This document shows positions 53,791-63,579 of a stretch of DNA of 64,000 nt, piece by piece. The notes under the pieces are model-generated. The model was not told the origin of the DNA. It worked only from the letters and a program-made list of their open reading frames with translations, and did not search any database. Within the stretch, counting starts at the first letter, position 1, and every line of letters begins with the position of its first letter. The stretch comes from Vreelandella nigrificans (lineage in GTDB: Bacteria > Pseudomonadota > Gammaproteobacteria > Pseudomonadales > Halomonadaceae), in contig NZ_NWUX01000005.1 of the NCBI RefSeq assembly GCF_002374315.1, positions 62,001 through 126,000 of the forward strand, written 5' to 3'. A program made the position numbers and the translations under genes.

Positions 53791-54072
53791 GGCTGAATCA
53801 ACCTCTATGGTCGGCGGCAAGCGCCGTGTATCGGTTCACGGAAGGCCAATATAGTAGCACAGCACCTGCTGCTCTCGACGCCCTGAGATGATGAAAAGTG
53901 TACGCTTTCAAGATGAACGCTGCGCAAGTCGAGTAATACGCTACCGGATGAGAGCAGACGCCACCCCCTTGCCTCGGTGTATACTGTGCGTTTGTTTTTA
54001 GTAGCACGACTGCAGCTCCACTCGTCGCCCTCCACTACATCGGGGCACCCGAAAAACAGTAGGCATTTCCCA

Positions 54073-54363
54073 ATGAGCGAACATATACCTCCAGAGCAAG
54101 ATTTTGCCGCAACGGTCTCGCAGTTAGAGACCCTAGTGGAACGCCTTGAGTCCGGCGATCTCTCATTGGAAGATGCGCTGACCGCCTTTGAGCAAGGCGT
54201 ACGGCTAACCCGCGATGCCCAGCAGCGACTAGATGCCGCAGAACTTAAAGTACGCGCCTTAAGCGAAGACCGCGACGGCCGACTGAAGGTAGCCCCTTTT
54301 GCTACCACCCCAGATAATGCCCAGGAAAATGGGGACGACAGCGAGGAAACGCCGCCATGGTAA
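54073..54363 (+). CDS. xseB: Exodeoxyribonuclease VII small subunit
   Basis: A 96-residue protein. The ATG at 54073 begins the conserved region; a longer frame from 53977 is not conserved. It shows '[26 protein letters not shown]' and '[19 protein letters not shown]', the helical hairpin that binds XseA. The C-terminal 25 residues are an acidic extension. It heads the xseB-ispA-dxs operon and overlaps ispA by 7 bp. Confidence 0.94.
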   Translation: MSEHIPPEQDFAATVSQLETLVERLESGDLSLEDALTAFEQGVRLTRDAQQRLDAAELKVRALSEDRDGRLKVAPFATTPDNAQENGDDSEETPPW

Positions 54364-55250
54364 CCGCTAATGCGTCACGGCTAACCACACTGCACCAAAT
54401 GAGTAACGCTAGGGTAGATGCTACGCTAGCAGCTCTATTCGACACGCGACCAGCCGTCGAGCCCCGTCTGGAAGCAGCAATGCGCCACGGCCTATTAGTC
54501 GGTGGCAAGCGTCTGCGGCCACTGCTTGTCTATTTAGCTGGGCAAGCACTGGGGGCTAACGATGAAATTCTGGACGCACCGGCGGCGGCTATTGAGCTGA
54601 TTCACGCCTATTCACTAATCCATGACGACTTACCCGCCATGGATGACGATGACTTGCGGCGCGGCCAGCCTACGGTACACAAAGCCTTCGATGAGGCCAC
54701 TGCCATTCTGGCAGGTGATGCACTACAAGCGCTGGCCTTTGAAGTACTGGCCCGCCATCCACATCCCCGGCTTGGCAGCATGGTAACCACCCTGGCCGTC
54801 GCTGCTGGCCGGGACGGCATGGTTGCGGGCCAAGCATTGGATCTTGCCGCCGTTGGCGGTCATCCCGATGTCGACGCGCTGGCACATATGCACAGCCATA
54901 AAACCGGTGCACTAATTGTGGCCGCAGTCCGCCTTGGTGGGCTGTCCGCTGTTGATGAGCATGACCCCCGTTTAGCTGCGCTCATTCGCTACGCCCGCGC
55001 CATTGGACTAGCCTTCCAGATTCACGATGATGTACTCGACGTGACGGGGGATACCGCTACCCTGGGTAAAACATCCGGCGCCGACGCCGCTCGCGCCAAG
55101 CCCACTTACCCAAGCCTGCTCGGGCTTGCAGGCGCGCAACGCAAAGCCAATACGCTTATTGATGAAGCCATTGCCGCACTTGCCCCGCTTGGTGAACAAG
55201 CTGCACCGCTGGCCGATCTTGCTCACTATATGATCGAGCGCGACCACTAA
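54357..55250 (+). CDS. ispA: Farnesyl diphosphate synthase IspA
   Basis: A 297-residue prenyltransferase that condenses IPP with DMAPP and GPP to give FPP. Both aspartate-rich motifs are present: '[14 protein letters not shown]' (about residues 88-101) and '[10 protein letters not shown]' (about 224-233). GAGGAAA lies 9 nt before the ATG, which overlaps xseB. It provides precursors for ubiquinone and undecaprenyl phosphate, with Dxs directly downstream supplying the pathway. Confidence 0.95.
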   Translation: MVTANASRLTTLHQMSNARVDATLAALFDTRPAVEPRLEAAMRHGLLVGGKRLRPLLVYLAGQALGANDEILDAPAAAIELIHAYSLIHDDLPAMDDDDLRRGQPTVHKAFDEATAILAGDALQALAFEVLARHPHPRLGSMVTTLAVAAGRDGMVAGQALDLAAVGGHPDVDALAHMHSHKTGALIVAAVRLGGLSAVDEHDPRLAALIRYARAIGLAFQIHDDVLDVTGDTATLGKTSGADAARAKPTYPSLLGLAGAQRKANTLIDEAIAALAPLGEQAAPLADLAHYMIERDH

Positions 55251-55257
55251 ACGATGT

Positions 55258-55285
55258 CCATGAAAACGTACCCATGAAAACATGC
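55258..55285. repeat. 14-bp tandem pair at the ispA-dxs junction
   Basis: CCATGAAAACGTAC and CCATGAAAACATGC lie back to back and run into the dxs start; a partial third copy overlaps the first dxs codons and makes several ATGs. Confidence 0.75.
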
Positions 55286-57204
55286 CTATGAAGCTGTTCG
55301 ACGAGATACCCCGCGAGCGCCCAGCGACGCCGCTGCTCGACTCCTTTGATCACCCCGCCGCCCTGCGCGCAATGAATATTCAACAGCTTGCCCAGCTGGC
55401 AGACGAACTACGCGCTTACTTACTGTATAGCGTGGGAGTTTCCGGTGGCCACTTCGGTGCAGGTCTGGGTGTGGTTGAGCTTAGCGTGGCACTGCACCAC
55501 GCTTTCCATACCCCTAAAGACCGGCTGGTATGGGATGTAGGCCACCAAGCCTACCCGCATAAGATTCTCACTGGACGTCGTGAAGCAATGCTCAGCATTC
55601 GCCAGCACGGCGGCTTGGCGGCCTTCCCACGCCGAGCAGAATCCGAGTACGACACCTTTGGTGTAGGCCACTCCAGCACCTCGATTTCCGCCGCGCTCGG
55701 CATGGCACTGGCAGCCAAAGCGCAAAACGACCCTCGTCGGGTATGCGCAATTATTGGTGACGGTGCGCTCACTGCTGGCATGGCGTTTGAGGCGCTGGCC
55801 CATGCCGGCCATGTTAACGCCAACATGCTCGTCGTACTAAACGACAACGAAATGTCGATCTCCGAAAACGTCGGCGGCATCGCTACCTATCTGGCACGCG
55901 TACTCTCCAGCAAGCCCTACCTCAAAATTCGCGAAGAGAGCAAAAAGGTACTTTCCCACCTGCCCGGAGCCCTTGAGCTTGCCAGACGTACCGAAGAGCA
56001 CATGAAGGGCATGGTGAGCCCCGCCACGCTATTTGAAGAGATGGGCTTTAACTACGTTGGCCCCATCGATGGTCATGATTTGGAAGCACTGACCAGCACG
56101 CTGAACAATCTGCGCGATGCAGATGGCCCACAATTTCTGCATATCAAAACAGTCAAGGGTAAGGGCTTCCTGCCCGCTGAGGCGGACCAAATTGGCTACC
56201 ATGCCATTACCAAGCTGGAAAAACCCAGCGCGACCAACGATGCACCGCTGGTAAAAAAACCGGCTGAGCCAAAAGCGCCGAAGAAAAAGTACTGCAACGT
56301 CTTTGGTGACTGGCTGTGCGATATGGCCGCCGCTGATTCGCGACTACTGGGCATTACCCCGGCCATGCGCGAAGGTTCGGATCTAATTCGCTTCTCACAG
56401 ACCTACCCTGAGCGCTACTTTGATGTAGCCATTGCCGAGCAGCATGCAGTCACCTTGGCTGCTGGCATGGCCTGCGAGGGTATGAAACCTGTGGTAGCGA
56501 TCTACTCCACCTTTTTACAGCGCGGCTACGACCAGTTAATTCACGATGTAGCCGTACAGGATCTGGATGTTACCTTTGCCATTGACCGGGCTGGGCTAGT
56601 AGGAGAAGACGGCCCGACTCACCACGGCAGTATGGATCTTTCCTTTTTACGCTGTGTTCCCGGCATGGTGATTTTAGCCCCCGCCGATGAGGCCGAGTGC
56701 CGTGCCATGCTGAGCGCCGCGTACCACTACCCCGGCCCTGCAGCCGTGCGCTACCCTCGTGGTAACGGGCCTGGCGTGGAAATTCCCGCGCACCTTGAGC
56801 CCCTAGCCATTGGTCAAGCCGAGGTACGCCGCCACGCTGCACACGACGGCGTGCGCATCGCCCTGCTGGCGTTTGGCAGTGTTAATAGCGCCGCCGCCGA
56901 GGTCGCCGCAAAGCTCAACGCCACCCATATCAATATGCGCTCGATTAAACCGCTGGATCGCGATGCCGTTCTGTTCGCCGCCGACGAGCATGAACTCCTC
57001 GTGACCTTGGAGGAGAATGTGATTGCCGGTGGAGCGGGTAGCGCAGTGAACGAGCTATTGAACGCTGAAGGTGTCCAGGTTGAAGTGCTCAATCTCGGCC
57101 TACCTGATAGCTATGTGGAGCATGGCACCCCGGCTGAGCTGTTGCGCGATTGCGGCCTGGATGCTGAAGGCATTGAACACGCCATTCGCACCCGACTACC
57201 GTGA
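55282..57204 (+). CDS. dxs: 1-deoxy-D-xylulose-5-phosphate synthase
   Basis: A 640-residue TPP enzyme. It shows '[18 protein letters not shown]', the TPP motif '[18 protein letters not shown]...[13 protein letters not shown]' and the catalytic '[12 protein letters not shown]'. It condenses pyruvate and glyceraldehyde 3-phosphate at the head of the MEP pathway. The start is ambiguous: ATGs at 55282 and 55288 are in frame, and no clear ribosome site is present because the region consists of a short tandem repeat, so translation may depend on coupling to ispA. Confidence 0.95.
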   Translation: MPMKLFDEIPRERPATPLLDSFDHPAALRAMNIQQLAQLADELRAYLLYSVGVSGGHFGAGLGVVELSVALHHAFHTPKDRLVWDVGHQAYPHKILTGRREAMLSIRQHGGLAAFPRRAESEYDTFGVGHSSTSISAALGMALAAKAQNDPRRVCAIIGDGALTAGMAFEALAHAGHVNANMLVVLNDNEMSISENVGGIATYLARVLSSKPYLKIREESKKVLSHLPGALELARRTEEHMKGMVSPATLFEEMGFNYVGPIDGHDLEALTSTLNNLRDADGPQFLHIKTVKGKGFLPAEADQIGYHAITKLEKPSATNDAPLVKKPAEPKAPKKKYCNVFGDWLCDMAAADSRLLGITPAMREGSDLIRFSQTYPERYFDVAIAEQHAVTLAAGMACEGMKPVVAIYSTFLQRGYDQLIHDVAVQDLDVTFAIDRAGLVGEDGPTHHGSMDLSFLRCVPGMVILAPADEAECRAMLSAAYHYPGPAAVRYPRGNGPGVEIPAHLEPLAIGQAEVRRHAAHDGVRIALLAFGSVNSAAAEVAAKLNATHINMRSIKPLDRDAVLFAADEHELLVTLEENVIAGGAGSAVNELLNAEGVQVEVLNLGLPDSYVEHGTPAELLRDCGLDAEGIEHAIRTRLP

Positions 57205-57234
57205 CCTGATTACTCTTCAATAATTGAGAACGTC

Positions 57235-57996
57235 ATGCTATTTCTAATTATCTTGTTCGCCCTGATTGGCCTAGCTGTTGGTGGCTCTTGGGGCCTGCTG
57301 ATAGGGGCGGGCCTGGGCTGGTGGCTTGGGCGTGGTATTCGTCGCCGCTTGAATATCGCCCGAATGCGCATCCAAGAAGGCTTTCTAGAGTCGATTTTTT
57401 CGGTGATGGGCTGCCTGTGCCAAGCCGACGGCAAAGTGACCAAAGGCGAGCTGGACATTGCCGAAAAGCTGTTTGACCAGATGCATCTCCAGGGTGAGCA
57501 GCGTACCAAAGCACGGGCTGCCTTTGAGCGTGGTCGCGCCGATGACTTCAATCTCGATGCCGAATTGGCCAGTGTTAACCGCCTGACCCAACGCCAACCA
57601 ATTTTGCGTCAGGTCTTTTTGCAGGTTCAGCTAACGGCCATCGCCGCTGACGGTGTGCTTCACCCCGCTGAACACGAAATGATTGTGCGTGTTGCCCGCG
57701 GCGTTGGTTGTAGTGAAGCAGAAGTTCAGCAGATTGAAGCTATGCTGCACGGTGCAGCCGCAAATTCTCAGGGTTCAAGCGAAGAAGCGCTAAAAGATGC
57801 CTATCGCGTCTTAGGGGTGAACGAAGATGCCAGCGACGCCGAGATCAAAAAAGCCTACCGCCGCTTGATGAGCCAAAACCACCCAGACAAACTGGCTGGC
57901 AAAGGGCTACCGGAAAGTATGCGAGAGGTGGCCCAAGCGCGCACTAGCGAGATTGGTAATGCTTATGAGCGTATCCGTAACGCCCGTGGCCAGTAG
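57235..57996 (+). CDS. DjlA-like membrane-anchored J-domain co-chaperone
   Basis: A 253-residue protein. A single hydrophobic anchor with glycine repeats (residues 1-35), a TerB-like helical domain ('GFLESIFSVMGCLCQADGKV', about 50-175) and a C-terminal J domain with the essential HPD in 'SQNHPDKLAG' near residue 217. The order matches E. coli DjlA. The J domain would activate DnaK at the membrane; DjlA overproduction is known to induce capsule genes in E. coli. Confidence 0.9.
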   Translation: MLFLIILFALIGLAVGGSWGLLIGAGLGWWLGRGIRRRLNIARMRIQEGFLESIFSVMGCLCQADGKVTKGELDIAEKLFDQMHLQGEQRTKARAAFERGRADDFNLDAELASVNRLTQRQPILRQVFLQVQLTAIAADGVLHPAEHEMIVRVARGVGCSEAEVQQIEAMLHGAAANSQGSSEEALKDAYRVLGVNEDASDAEIKKAYRRLMSQNHPDKLAGKGLPESMREVAQARTSEIGNAYERIRNARGQ

Positions 57997-58065
57997 ATCA
58001 TGACAGCCTCCAGAACACTCGCTACAGTGGAACTTTCAGCGCACTAATACTTACAAGGAATTGGT

Positions 58066-58695
58066 ATGATCACGCTATACAGTTTTCCTAACTCCCGCTC
58101 AGTACGAGTAGCCTGGACGCTTGAAGAACTTGGCTTGGCGTATAACTGCCAGCATGTGGCGCTGGATAAGGGCGAAGGCCAGTCCGCCGAACACCTGACG
58201 CGCCATCCAGATGGAAAAGTGCCAGTATTGGAAGATGGCGAGCTAACGCTGTTTGAGTCAGCACCTATCTGCCGTTATCTTGCCGAACAGTACGGCGATG
58301 GGAACTTGCTGCCATCTAATGCCACAGAAAGGGCTCAAGTAGACCAGTGGGTAAGTTTTATCGTCACCGAGATTGAACAACCATTGTGGCTTCAGGCTAA
58401 GCATAAATTTGCGCTCCCCCAGGATAAGCGCGTGGCAGCGGTGCTGCCCACCGCTGCCTGGGAGTTTCAGCGCGCCTTGCAAGCTCTTGAGCGGCGCCAC
58501 GATAGCAAGCAAAACCTGGTAGGCGACTCCTTCACTCTAGCAGATCTATTCCTTGCCCATACCTTAACGTGGGCCGCCAGCATGAAGCACCGCCTGCCCG
58601 AATCACTTACGAGCTACCGCGAGCATCATATGCAGCGTTCCGCGGTCGCCCGTGCCATGGAAAAAGAGCAAACGGCGGCACAGGGCACTATGTAA
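58066..58695 (+). CDS. Glutathione S-transferase family protein
   Basis: A 209-residue two-domain GST. The thioredoxin-like N-terminus has 'YSFPNSRSVRVAWTLEELGL', 'DGKVPVLEDGE' (cis-proline loop) and 'LFESAPICRYLAEQYG', the glutathione-binding ES motif. The C-terminal helical domain includes 'GDSFTLADLFLAHTL', the usual N-capping box. It conjugates or reduces compounds with glutathione; the substrate is unknown. Its 3' end overlaps the convergent hemolysin III gene by 8 bp. Confidence 0.88.
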   Translation: MITLYSFPNSRSVRVAWTLEELGLAYNCQHVALDKGEGQSAEHLTRHPDGKVPVLEDGELTLFESAPICRYLAEQYGDGNLLPSNATERAQVDQWVSFIVTEIEQPLWLQAKHKFALPQDKRVAAVLPTAAWEFQRALQALERRHDSKQNLVGDSFTLADLFLAHTLTWAASMKHRLPESLTSYREHHMQRSAVARAMEKEQTAAQGTM

Positions 58696-59476
58696 CCACC
58701 GCGTAGGGTAGAACGGCGCTGTAGACAGCAAAGTAGTGGCAGACACTCCCTGCAACCACGAATAGATGCCAAATAGCATGGTTGTAGGGAATCGCACGCA
58801 CAGCGTAGAAGATAACCCCTAGCGTGTAGGTTATTCCTCCCGCAGCCAGTAGAACGATACCAGCCGTTGATAAACTGGCCGCCACCTCTCCTGACGCCAG
58901 CACGATCATCCAGCCCATAAGCAAATAAATCGCCACGCGTAAGACCGCAAAGCGCTTAGGCCATAGCAACTTGCAGGCAATCCCAACTAGTGCCAGCAGC
59001 CACACGGCTGCAAATAAGACCCACCCCGTTGGGCCGCGCATGTTGACTAGCAAAAAGGGTGTGTAAGTCCCTGCGATAAGTAGATAAATCGCACAGTGAT
59101 CAAGCAGTTGAAAGCGCTGTTTCCAACGCTGATGAGGGATTCCGTGGTAAAGCGTTGAAGCGGTGTAAAGCAGGACTAGTGTGGTGCCATACAGGCTAAA
59201 GCTAACTATTTTCCATGGGTCGACACGGGCGGTGAAGCTCGCCGCCACCAGCAGCACGACCATTCCTACCAAGCTGAGCACAGCCCCAATACCGTGGGTG
59301 ATGCTGTGCAGATACTCTTCCACAGTGCTGAACTCACCCTGCTCTTCGGGCAGCGCTTCACACTGCCCTTTCACTTCACTCCGCCCTTTCACTACGCCTT
59401 TCATTTTGGGCACTGCTAAAACCTCCTCACTCAATATCCCCTTACGCTCAATATCTCCCTTATGCTCAATATTCAC
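58688..59476 (-). CDS. Hemolysin III / YqfA family membrane protein with repeat-rich N-terminus
   Basis: A 262-residue frame starting at GTG. The core from about residue 50 ('STVEEYLHSITHGIGAVLSL') has seven hydrophobic segments and the family motifs 'SLYGTTLVLLYTASTLYHGIP' and 'HAIWHLFVVAGSVCHYFAV', with the histidines thought to bind zinc (PAQR fold). The first 45 residues are built from repeats (IEHKG/IERKG, KGVVKG/VKGQ) encoded by imperfect tandem DNA, and the family normally lacks them. The true start may therefore be later, for example the GTG at the 'VEEYLHS' position. Function is unclear in bacteria. Confidence 0.8.
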   Translation of the reverse strand: MNIEHKGDIERKGILSEEVLAVPKMKGVVKGRSEVKGQCEALPEEQGEFSTVEEYLHSITHGIGAVLSLVGMVVLLVAASFTARVDPWKIVSFSLYGTTLVLLYTASTLYHGIPHQRWKQRFQLLDHCAIYLLIAGTYTPFLLVNMRGPTGWVLFAAVWLLALVGIACKLLWPKRFAVLRVAIYLLMGWMIVLASGEVAASLSTAGIVLLAAGGITYTLGVIFYAVRAIPYNHAIWHLFVVAGSVCHYFAVYSAVLPYAVVT

Positions 59477-59499
59477 ACCGCTGGCATGGTCGATGTCAA

Positions 59500-59832
59500 T
59501 CAGTGGCTAATCATCCATGGGCGTGCCGAAGGAAACATTTTATTACCTTCCGCCGTATAAAATACCTGGGGTTTATGACGTTCTCGATGACAACAGCCGT
59601 TCTCATGCTCACTATGCTGGTTCCCATGCCTAGGCTCGTGGGCAGCTTTCTCATTTCGTGCCAAGGCAGCTCGCTTTGTCGGATCCATCATTAATAATTG
59701 TGGAGCGACCAGTAGTACTCGTGGTGACAGCGTTCCACATGTTGGGCAAGCACAGGCCTCACCTGACTCAAGCACGGGAACCAGTTCGTGGAATAAGCCA
59801 TGAGCAGCACATTTATAGTCGTAAAGAGGCAT
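59500..59832 (-). CDS. fmdB: FmdB-type zinc ribbon protein
   Basis: A 110-residue protein. The N-terminal FmdB ribbon 'MPLYDYKCAAHGLFHELV' with 'CACPTCG' gives the zinc-binding cysteines; the histidine-rich tail is not conserved. FmdB is described as a regulator of formamidase in Methylophilus. It follows fmdA on the - strand (81-bp gap with a hairpin), as in that organism. Confidence 0.87.
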   Translation of the reverse strand: MPLYDYKCAAHGLFHELVPVLESGEACACPTCGTLSPRVLLVAPQLLMMDPTKRAALARNEKAAHEPRHGNQHSEHENGCCHRERHKPQVFYTAEGNKMFPSARPWMISH

Positions 59833-59866
59833 CCTACTTTCTCCTTATTTAGCATCTATTTTAAAC

Positions 59867-59894
59867 CGGCAGTGATGTTGAAATATCACTGCCG
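59867..59894 (-). terminator. Hairpin between fmdA and fmdB
   Basis: CGGCAGTGAT and ATCACTGCCG enclose GTTGAAAT (10-bp perfect stem), 20 bp past the fmdA stop. On the - strand GGTTTAAAATAG follows, so it may stop part of the transcripts before fmdB. Confidence 0.6.
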
Positions 59895-59913
59895 ATCTCG
59901 ACGCAATTACGGC

Positions 59914-61146
59914 TCAAGGCTTGTCCTTGGAGAGCGGTAGGTCAGTTCCCTGAGCGACCTGGGCGCCGGGTCCATTGGCATTTGGCTTCACGTCAATCTC
60001 AAAAATATCCGTTGGTAGCCAAAGCGTTGCGCAAGCATTGGGAATATCTACAACACCGCTAATGTGGCCCTGTACGGGCGCGCACCCTAGCAGCGAGTAA
60101 GCCTGAGCGCCGGTATAACCAAATTTTTTGAGATACTCGATAGCATTGAGAACCGCCTGACGGTAAGCCACATGCACGTCCAAGTAGTGCTGCTTGCCTT
60201 TTTCGTCTACGGATACTCCTTCAAAAATTAGATAATCATCGTATTTAGGCGTAATAGGGCTTGGTTTAAAAATAGGATTTTTGATGGCGTACTTATCCAT
60301 GCCGCCTTTGATCAGGTTAACCCGCAAGTGGATCCAACCGGCCATCTCAATGGCGCCACAAAACGTTATCTCCCCATCACCTTGGCTAAAGTGCAAATCG
60401 CCTACCGATAACCCCCCATCCTTAACGTAAACGGGGAAATAAATCGTCGATCCTCGTGATAAGTCTTTGATGTCACAGTTTCCCCCATGTTCTCGGGGCG
60501 GCACTGTCCGGGCACCTTCAGCCGCTGCTTTCTGCTTGGCTGTACCCGTTAATTTCCCCATATGGGCTGTATCAGCATAGGGCAATGCGGCTAATTGGGG
60601 GATACGATCAGGCTCGGTATCATAGAGTTCTTTTTCTCGCCGATTCCATTCATCCAGCATCTCTTTAGAGGGTAGGCAGCCAATCAAACCGGGATGGATC
60701 AGACCAGCAAACTCCACACCAGGAATATGCCGGGATTTGGTGAACATGCCATTAAAGTCCCAAATCGACTTTTGTGCTTCTGGGAAGTGCTCGGTGAGAA
60801 AACCACCGCCATTCTGCTTGGAAAAGAAACCGTTAAATCCCCACTGACTCTCTTTAAAGGTACCAATATCAAGAATATCGACAACCAGCAAATCGCCAGG
60901 CTCTGCTCCCTCAACCCCTACGGGGCCAGATAAAAAATGCACCTGTGTTAAGTCAACGTCGCGTACATCGTCCGCGTTATCATTATTATGGATCTGCCCG
61001 CCTGTCCAATCATGACACTCAATAATAAAGTCGTCGCCGGGCTTCACCATACTGGCCATGGGGATATCAGGATGCCAGCGATTATGGATCTGTTCATTCT
61101 CATAGGGGGACTGGTTAAGGTCGATTTTGATGATCGTTTCAGCCAT
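59914..61146 (-). CDS. fmdA: Formamidase FmdA
   Basis: A 410-residue acetamidase/formamidase. The ATG follows AGAGGTAGG on the - strand. It begins 'LNQSPYENEQIHNRWHPDIP' and shows 'VHFLSGPVGVEGAEPGDLLVV' and 'GQDGEITFCGAIEMAG'-like segments ('SQGDGEITFCGAIEMAGWI'), all typical of FmdA. It hydrolyses formamide to formate and ammonia in the cytoplasm. With the urea importer earlier in the window it points to use of small amides as nitrogen sources. A degenerate 14-bp tandem array lies upstream of the gene. Confidence 0.93.
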   Translation of the reverse strand: MAETIIKIDLNQSPYENEQIHNRWHPDIPMASMVKPGDDFIIECHDWTGGQIHNNDNADDVRDVDLTQVHFLSGPVGVEGAEPGDLLVVDILDIGTFKESQWGFNGFFSKQNGGGFLTEHFPEAQKSIWDFNGMFTKSRHIPGVEFAGLIHPGLIGCLPSKEMLDEWNRREKELYDTEPDRIPQLAALPYADTAHMGKLTGTAKQKAAAEGARTVPPREHGGNCDIKDLSRGSTIYFPVYVKDGGLSVGDLHFSQGDGEITFCGAIEMAGWIHLRVNLIKGGMDKYAIKNPIFKPSPITPKYDDYLIFEGVSVDEKGKQHYLDVHVAYRQAVLNAIEYLKKFGYTGAQAYSLLGCAPVQGHISGVVDIPNACATLWLPTDIFEIDVKPNANGPGAQVAQGTDLPLSKDKP

Positions 61147-61292
61147 GACACCTACCTCTCAAACGTAACGTCGAGTCATCGTTTTTATGGGAAGCGGCCT
61201 CTCATCTCCCACTAGCCTCCCACATCCCACTATGTAGCGTAGTTACTCGGTCAGTTATAAGCTAATTCGCCTTGGTAACTATCTCCTAACAG

Positions 61293-61400
61293 GGTTTGCG
61301 AGAGAAGGTTTGTGAGGGAAGGTTTGTGAGAAAAGGCTTATTAGAAAAGGTTTGGGGAGAAAGTTTTTGGGAAAAGACTCGTGGAGTAAGGTTCGCGAGG
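61293..61400. repeat. Degenerate 14-bp tandem array, about seven copies
   Basis: Units GGTTTGCGAGAGAA, GGTTTGTGAGGGAA, GGTTTGTGAGAAAA and further changed copies run in 14-bp steps from 61293 to about 61400, about 150 bp upstream of fmdA. Confidence 0.8.
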
Positions 61401-61440
61401 TATCAAAACGAAAGCTTTAAAACAGGGGGATGCCAAGCCG

Positions 61441-61572
61441 ATGACTGTTCACCATCGGGGCTTGGAAGATATTGGCCAGATCCTGGACCGAAGCCCAAGA
61501 ACGGCTACAAAGCATTTAGTACAAGCCTTGCGAAAGCTCGGTGTTACAAACCGTCGTACACAGCAACACTAG
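61441..61572 (+). pseudogene. C-terminal fragment of a LuxR-type regulator
   Basis: A 43-codon frame from the ATG at 61441 (AGGGGGA upstream) to a TAG at 61570. The peptide 'GLEDIGQILDRSPRTATKHL' followed by 'VQALRKLGVTNRRTQQ' matches the recognition half of a LuxR/GerE HTH. The rest of the regulator is missing upstream, so it is probably a remnant. A 43-residue DNA-binding peptide cannot be ruled out because start, ribosome-site-like sequence and stop are intact. Confidence 0.65.
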
Positions 61573-61598
61573 CATTTCGATATGTAGAGCAAAGCACT

Positions 61599-62234
61599 CT
61601 AGCTCTTGCGCTCAATATCCACATCGCTGGCATGTTTAAAATCCTCCAAAGCCATCATGTGGCCAAGCTTGCCAGCTTTCGTCGAGAGGTAGTGTTCGTT
61701 GTGCGGGTTCAAACCAGTGGTGATCGGCAGACGCTCGGCCACATTCACCCCGTCGCGGGTTAAGGCATCGACCTTGCGCGGGTTATTCGTCATCAGCTTG
61801 AGGGCGGTGATCCCCAGGTGGTTGAGCATTGGCACGCAGAGATCGTAACGGCGCATGTCAGCGCCAAAGCCAAGCTGTTCGTTGGCCTCGACCGTATCCG
61901 CACCTTGATCTTGCAAGTGATAAGCACGAATCTTGTTTAATAGGCCAATCCCGCGCCCCTCTTGGCGCAAGTAGAACAGTACGCCGCGCCCTTCTTCAGC
62001 GATGCGTTTGAGTGCTTCTTGCAACTGATAACCACAGTCACAGCGCATAGAGAACAACGCATCACCGGTTAAACACTCAGAGTGCACGCGCCCTAAAACC
62101 GGCTCCCCGCCACTCACGTCACCGAGCGTTAGCGCAATATGGTCTTTACCCGTGGCCTCGTCTTCGAAACCATGCATAGTGAATGTGGCCCAGGGAGTGG
62201 GCAGCTGAGAAGCAGCAATGAAGCGGATGGTCAC
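61599..62234 (-). CDS. ribA: GTP cyclohydrolase II
   Basis: A 211-residue stand-alone RibA. The zinc-binding cysteines lie in '[18 protein letters not shown]' (about residues 52-69) and the GTP-binding '[20 protein letters not shown]' is intact. The C-terminal '[24 protein letters not shown]' matches the family. It opens GTP to start riboflavin synthesis. No FMN riboswitch is visible upstream. Confidence 0.95.
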   Translation of the reverse strand: MTIRFIAASQLPTPWATFTMHGFEDEATGKDHIALTLGDVSGGEPVLGRVHSECLTGDALFSMRCDCGYQLQEALKRIAEEGRGVLFYLRQEGRGIGLLNKIRAYHLQDQGADTVEANEQLGFGADMRRYDLCVPMLNHLGITALKLMTNNPRKVDALTRDGVNVAERLPITTGLNPHNEHYLSTKAGKLGHMMALEDFKHASDVDIERKS

Positions 62235-62463
62235 AGGTTACCTCGCTGATTAACCAAACCAGTTAACCACACCAGTGTTGGCAAAGTGATCATATAGTTT
62301 ACCAGGAAGCGGCTGCCGCCTCACGGTATCGTGTCGGTATGGAATGCGGATAAAATTTGATCGAACACGACGATTTTAGCCAAGGATGACGCCGCGATGC
62401 GTTCTATCTTCAAGTACAATGGCTACCTTACAATGTGGGCAAATTTCTCAAGAGCAAGTGTCT

Positions 62464-63579
62464 ATGACCACCACACCTTTGCAAAACGATCGTTTTCTTC
62501 GCGCGCTGGCACGCCAGCCAGTTGACCGCACTCCGGTGTGGATGATGCGTCAAGCCGGTCGCTACCTGCCGGAATACCGCGCCAGCCGGGCAGATGCCGG
62601 TAGCTTCATGGACCTGTGCCGCAACCATGACTTGGCCTGCGAAGTCACCCTACAGCCCTTAGAACGCTACCCGCTTGACGCCGCTATTCTGTTCTCGGAT
62701 ATCTTGACGATCCCTGACGCGATGGGGTTAGGACTCTATTTTGAAACCGGCGAAGGCCCGAAATTCAAAAAAACTGTGCGTACGCCGCAAGAAGTGGCCG
62801 CGCTGAGCGTACCCGATGCAGAACGCGATCTTGATTACGTCATGCGGGCAGTATCAACTATCCGCCGCGAGCTTAATGGCCGCGTACCGCTGATTGGTTT
62901 TTCAGGCAGCCCCTGGACGCTGGCTACCTACATGGTGGAAGGCGGATCCAGTAAGGATTTCCGCCACCTGAAAACCATGCTTTACGATACGCCAGACACC
63001 ATGCACCAGTTGCTGGACATCCTGGCCCACGCGGTGACCGACTACCTTAACGCCCAAATTCGTGCGGGCGCGCAGGCGGTACAGATTTTTGATACCTGGG
63101 GTGGCGCGCTTTCGACACCGGCCTACCTTGAGTTCTCGCTACGCTATATGGAGCAGATTGTCTCTGGGCTAATCCGCGAGCATGACGGGCGCCGCGTACC
63201 GGTGATTCTGTTTACCAAAAACGGTGGTCAGTGGCTTGAGCATATCGCCTGCGCCGGTGCTGACGCATTAGGTATCGACTGGTCCACCGAGCTTTCCGAT
63301 GCCCGCGCGCGGGTCGGCCATAAAGTGGCTCTGCAAGGCAACCTTGATCCCAACGTGCTGTTTGCACGGCCTTCTGCGATTCGTGCAGAAGTAGCGCGGG
63401 TGCTGGAAAGCTACGGCCATGGCCCTGGCCATGTGTTTAATCTTGGCCACGGCATCAGCCAATTCACTAACCCCGATAATGTCACCGCCTTTATGGAGGC
63501 GCTGCACGATTTAAGCCCTCAGTATCATCAGGGCATCACGACCCAAACGAGCGGCCAATGCTCAGGAGCAAAGCAATGA
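62464..63579 (+). CDS. hemE: Uroporphyrinogen decarboxylase
   Basis: A 371-residue enzyme. The ATG at 62464 begins the conserved region; an in-frame start 26 codons earlier is not conserved. It shows '[27 protein letters not shown]' (split here: '[16 protein letters not shown]' is the invariant motif, about residues 24-39), '[20 protein letters not shown]' and '[13 protein letters not shown]'. It removes four carboxyl groups from uroporphyrinogen III in haem synthesis. The stop overlaps speE by 4 bp (ATGA). Confidence 0.95.
   Translation: MTTTPLQNDRFLRALARQPVDRTPVWMMRQAGRYLPEYRASRADAGSFMDLCRNHDLACEVTLQPLERYPLDAAILFSDILTIPDAMGLGLYFETGEGPKFKKTVRTPQEVAALSVPDAERDLDYVMRAVSTIRRELNGRVPLIGFSGSPWTLATYMVEGGSSKDFRHLKTMLYDTPDTMHQLLDILAHAVTDYLNAQIRAGAQAVQIFDTWGGALSTPAYLEFSLRYMEQIVSGLIREHDGRRVPVILFTKNGGQWLEHIACAGADALGIDWSTELSDARARVGHKVALQGNLDPNVLFARPSAIRAEVARVLESYGHGPGHVFNLGHGISQFTNPDNVTAFMEALHDLSPQYHQGITTQTSGQCSGAKQ

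Larger units (their letters stand above)
61147..61598. other. Gene-free stretch with minisatellite and LuxR fragment
   Basis: 452 bp between fmdA and ribA. It holds a degenerate 14-bp tandem array (61293-61400) and a LuxR C-terminal fragment (61441-61572, + strand). No strong promoter for fmdA was recognised. Confidence 0.65.
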
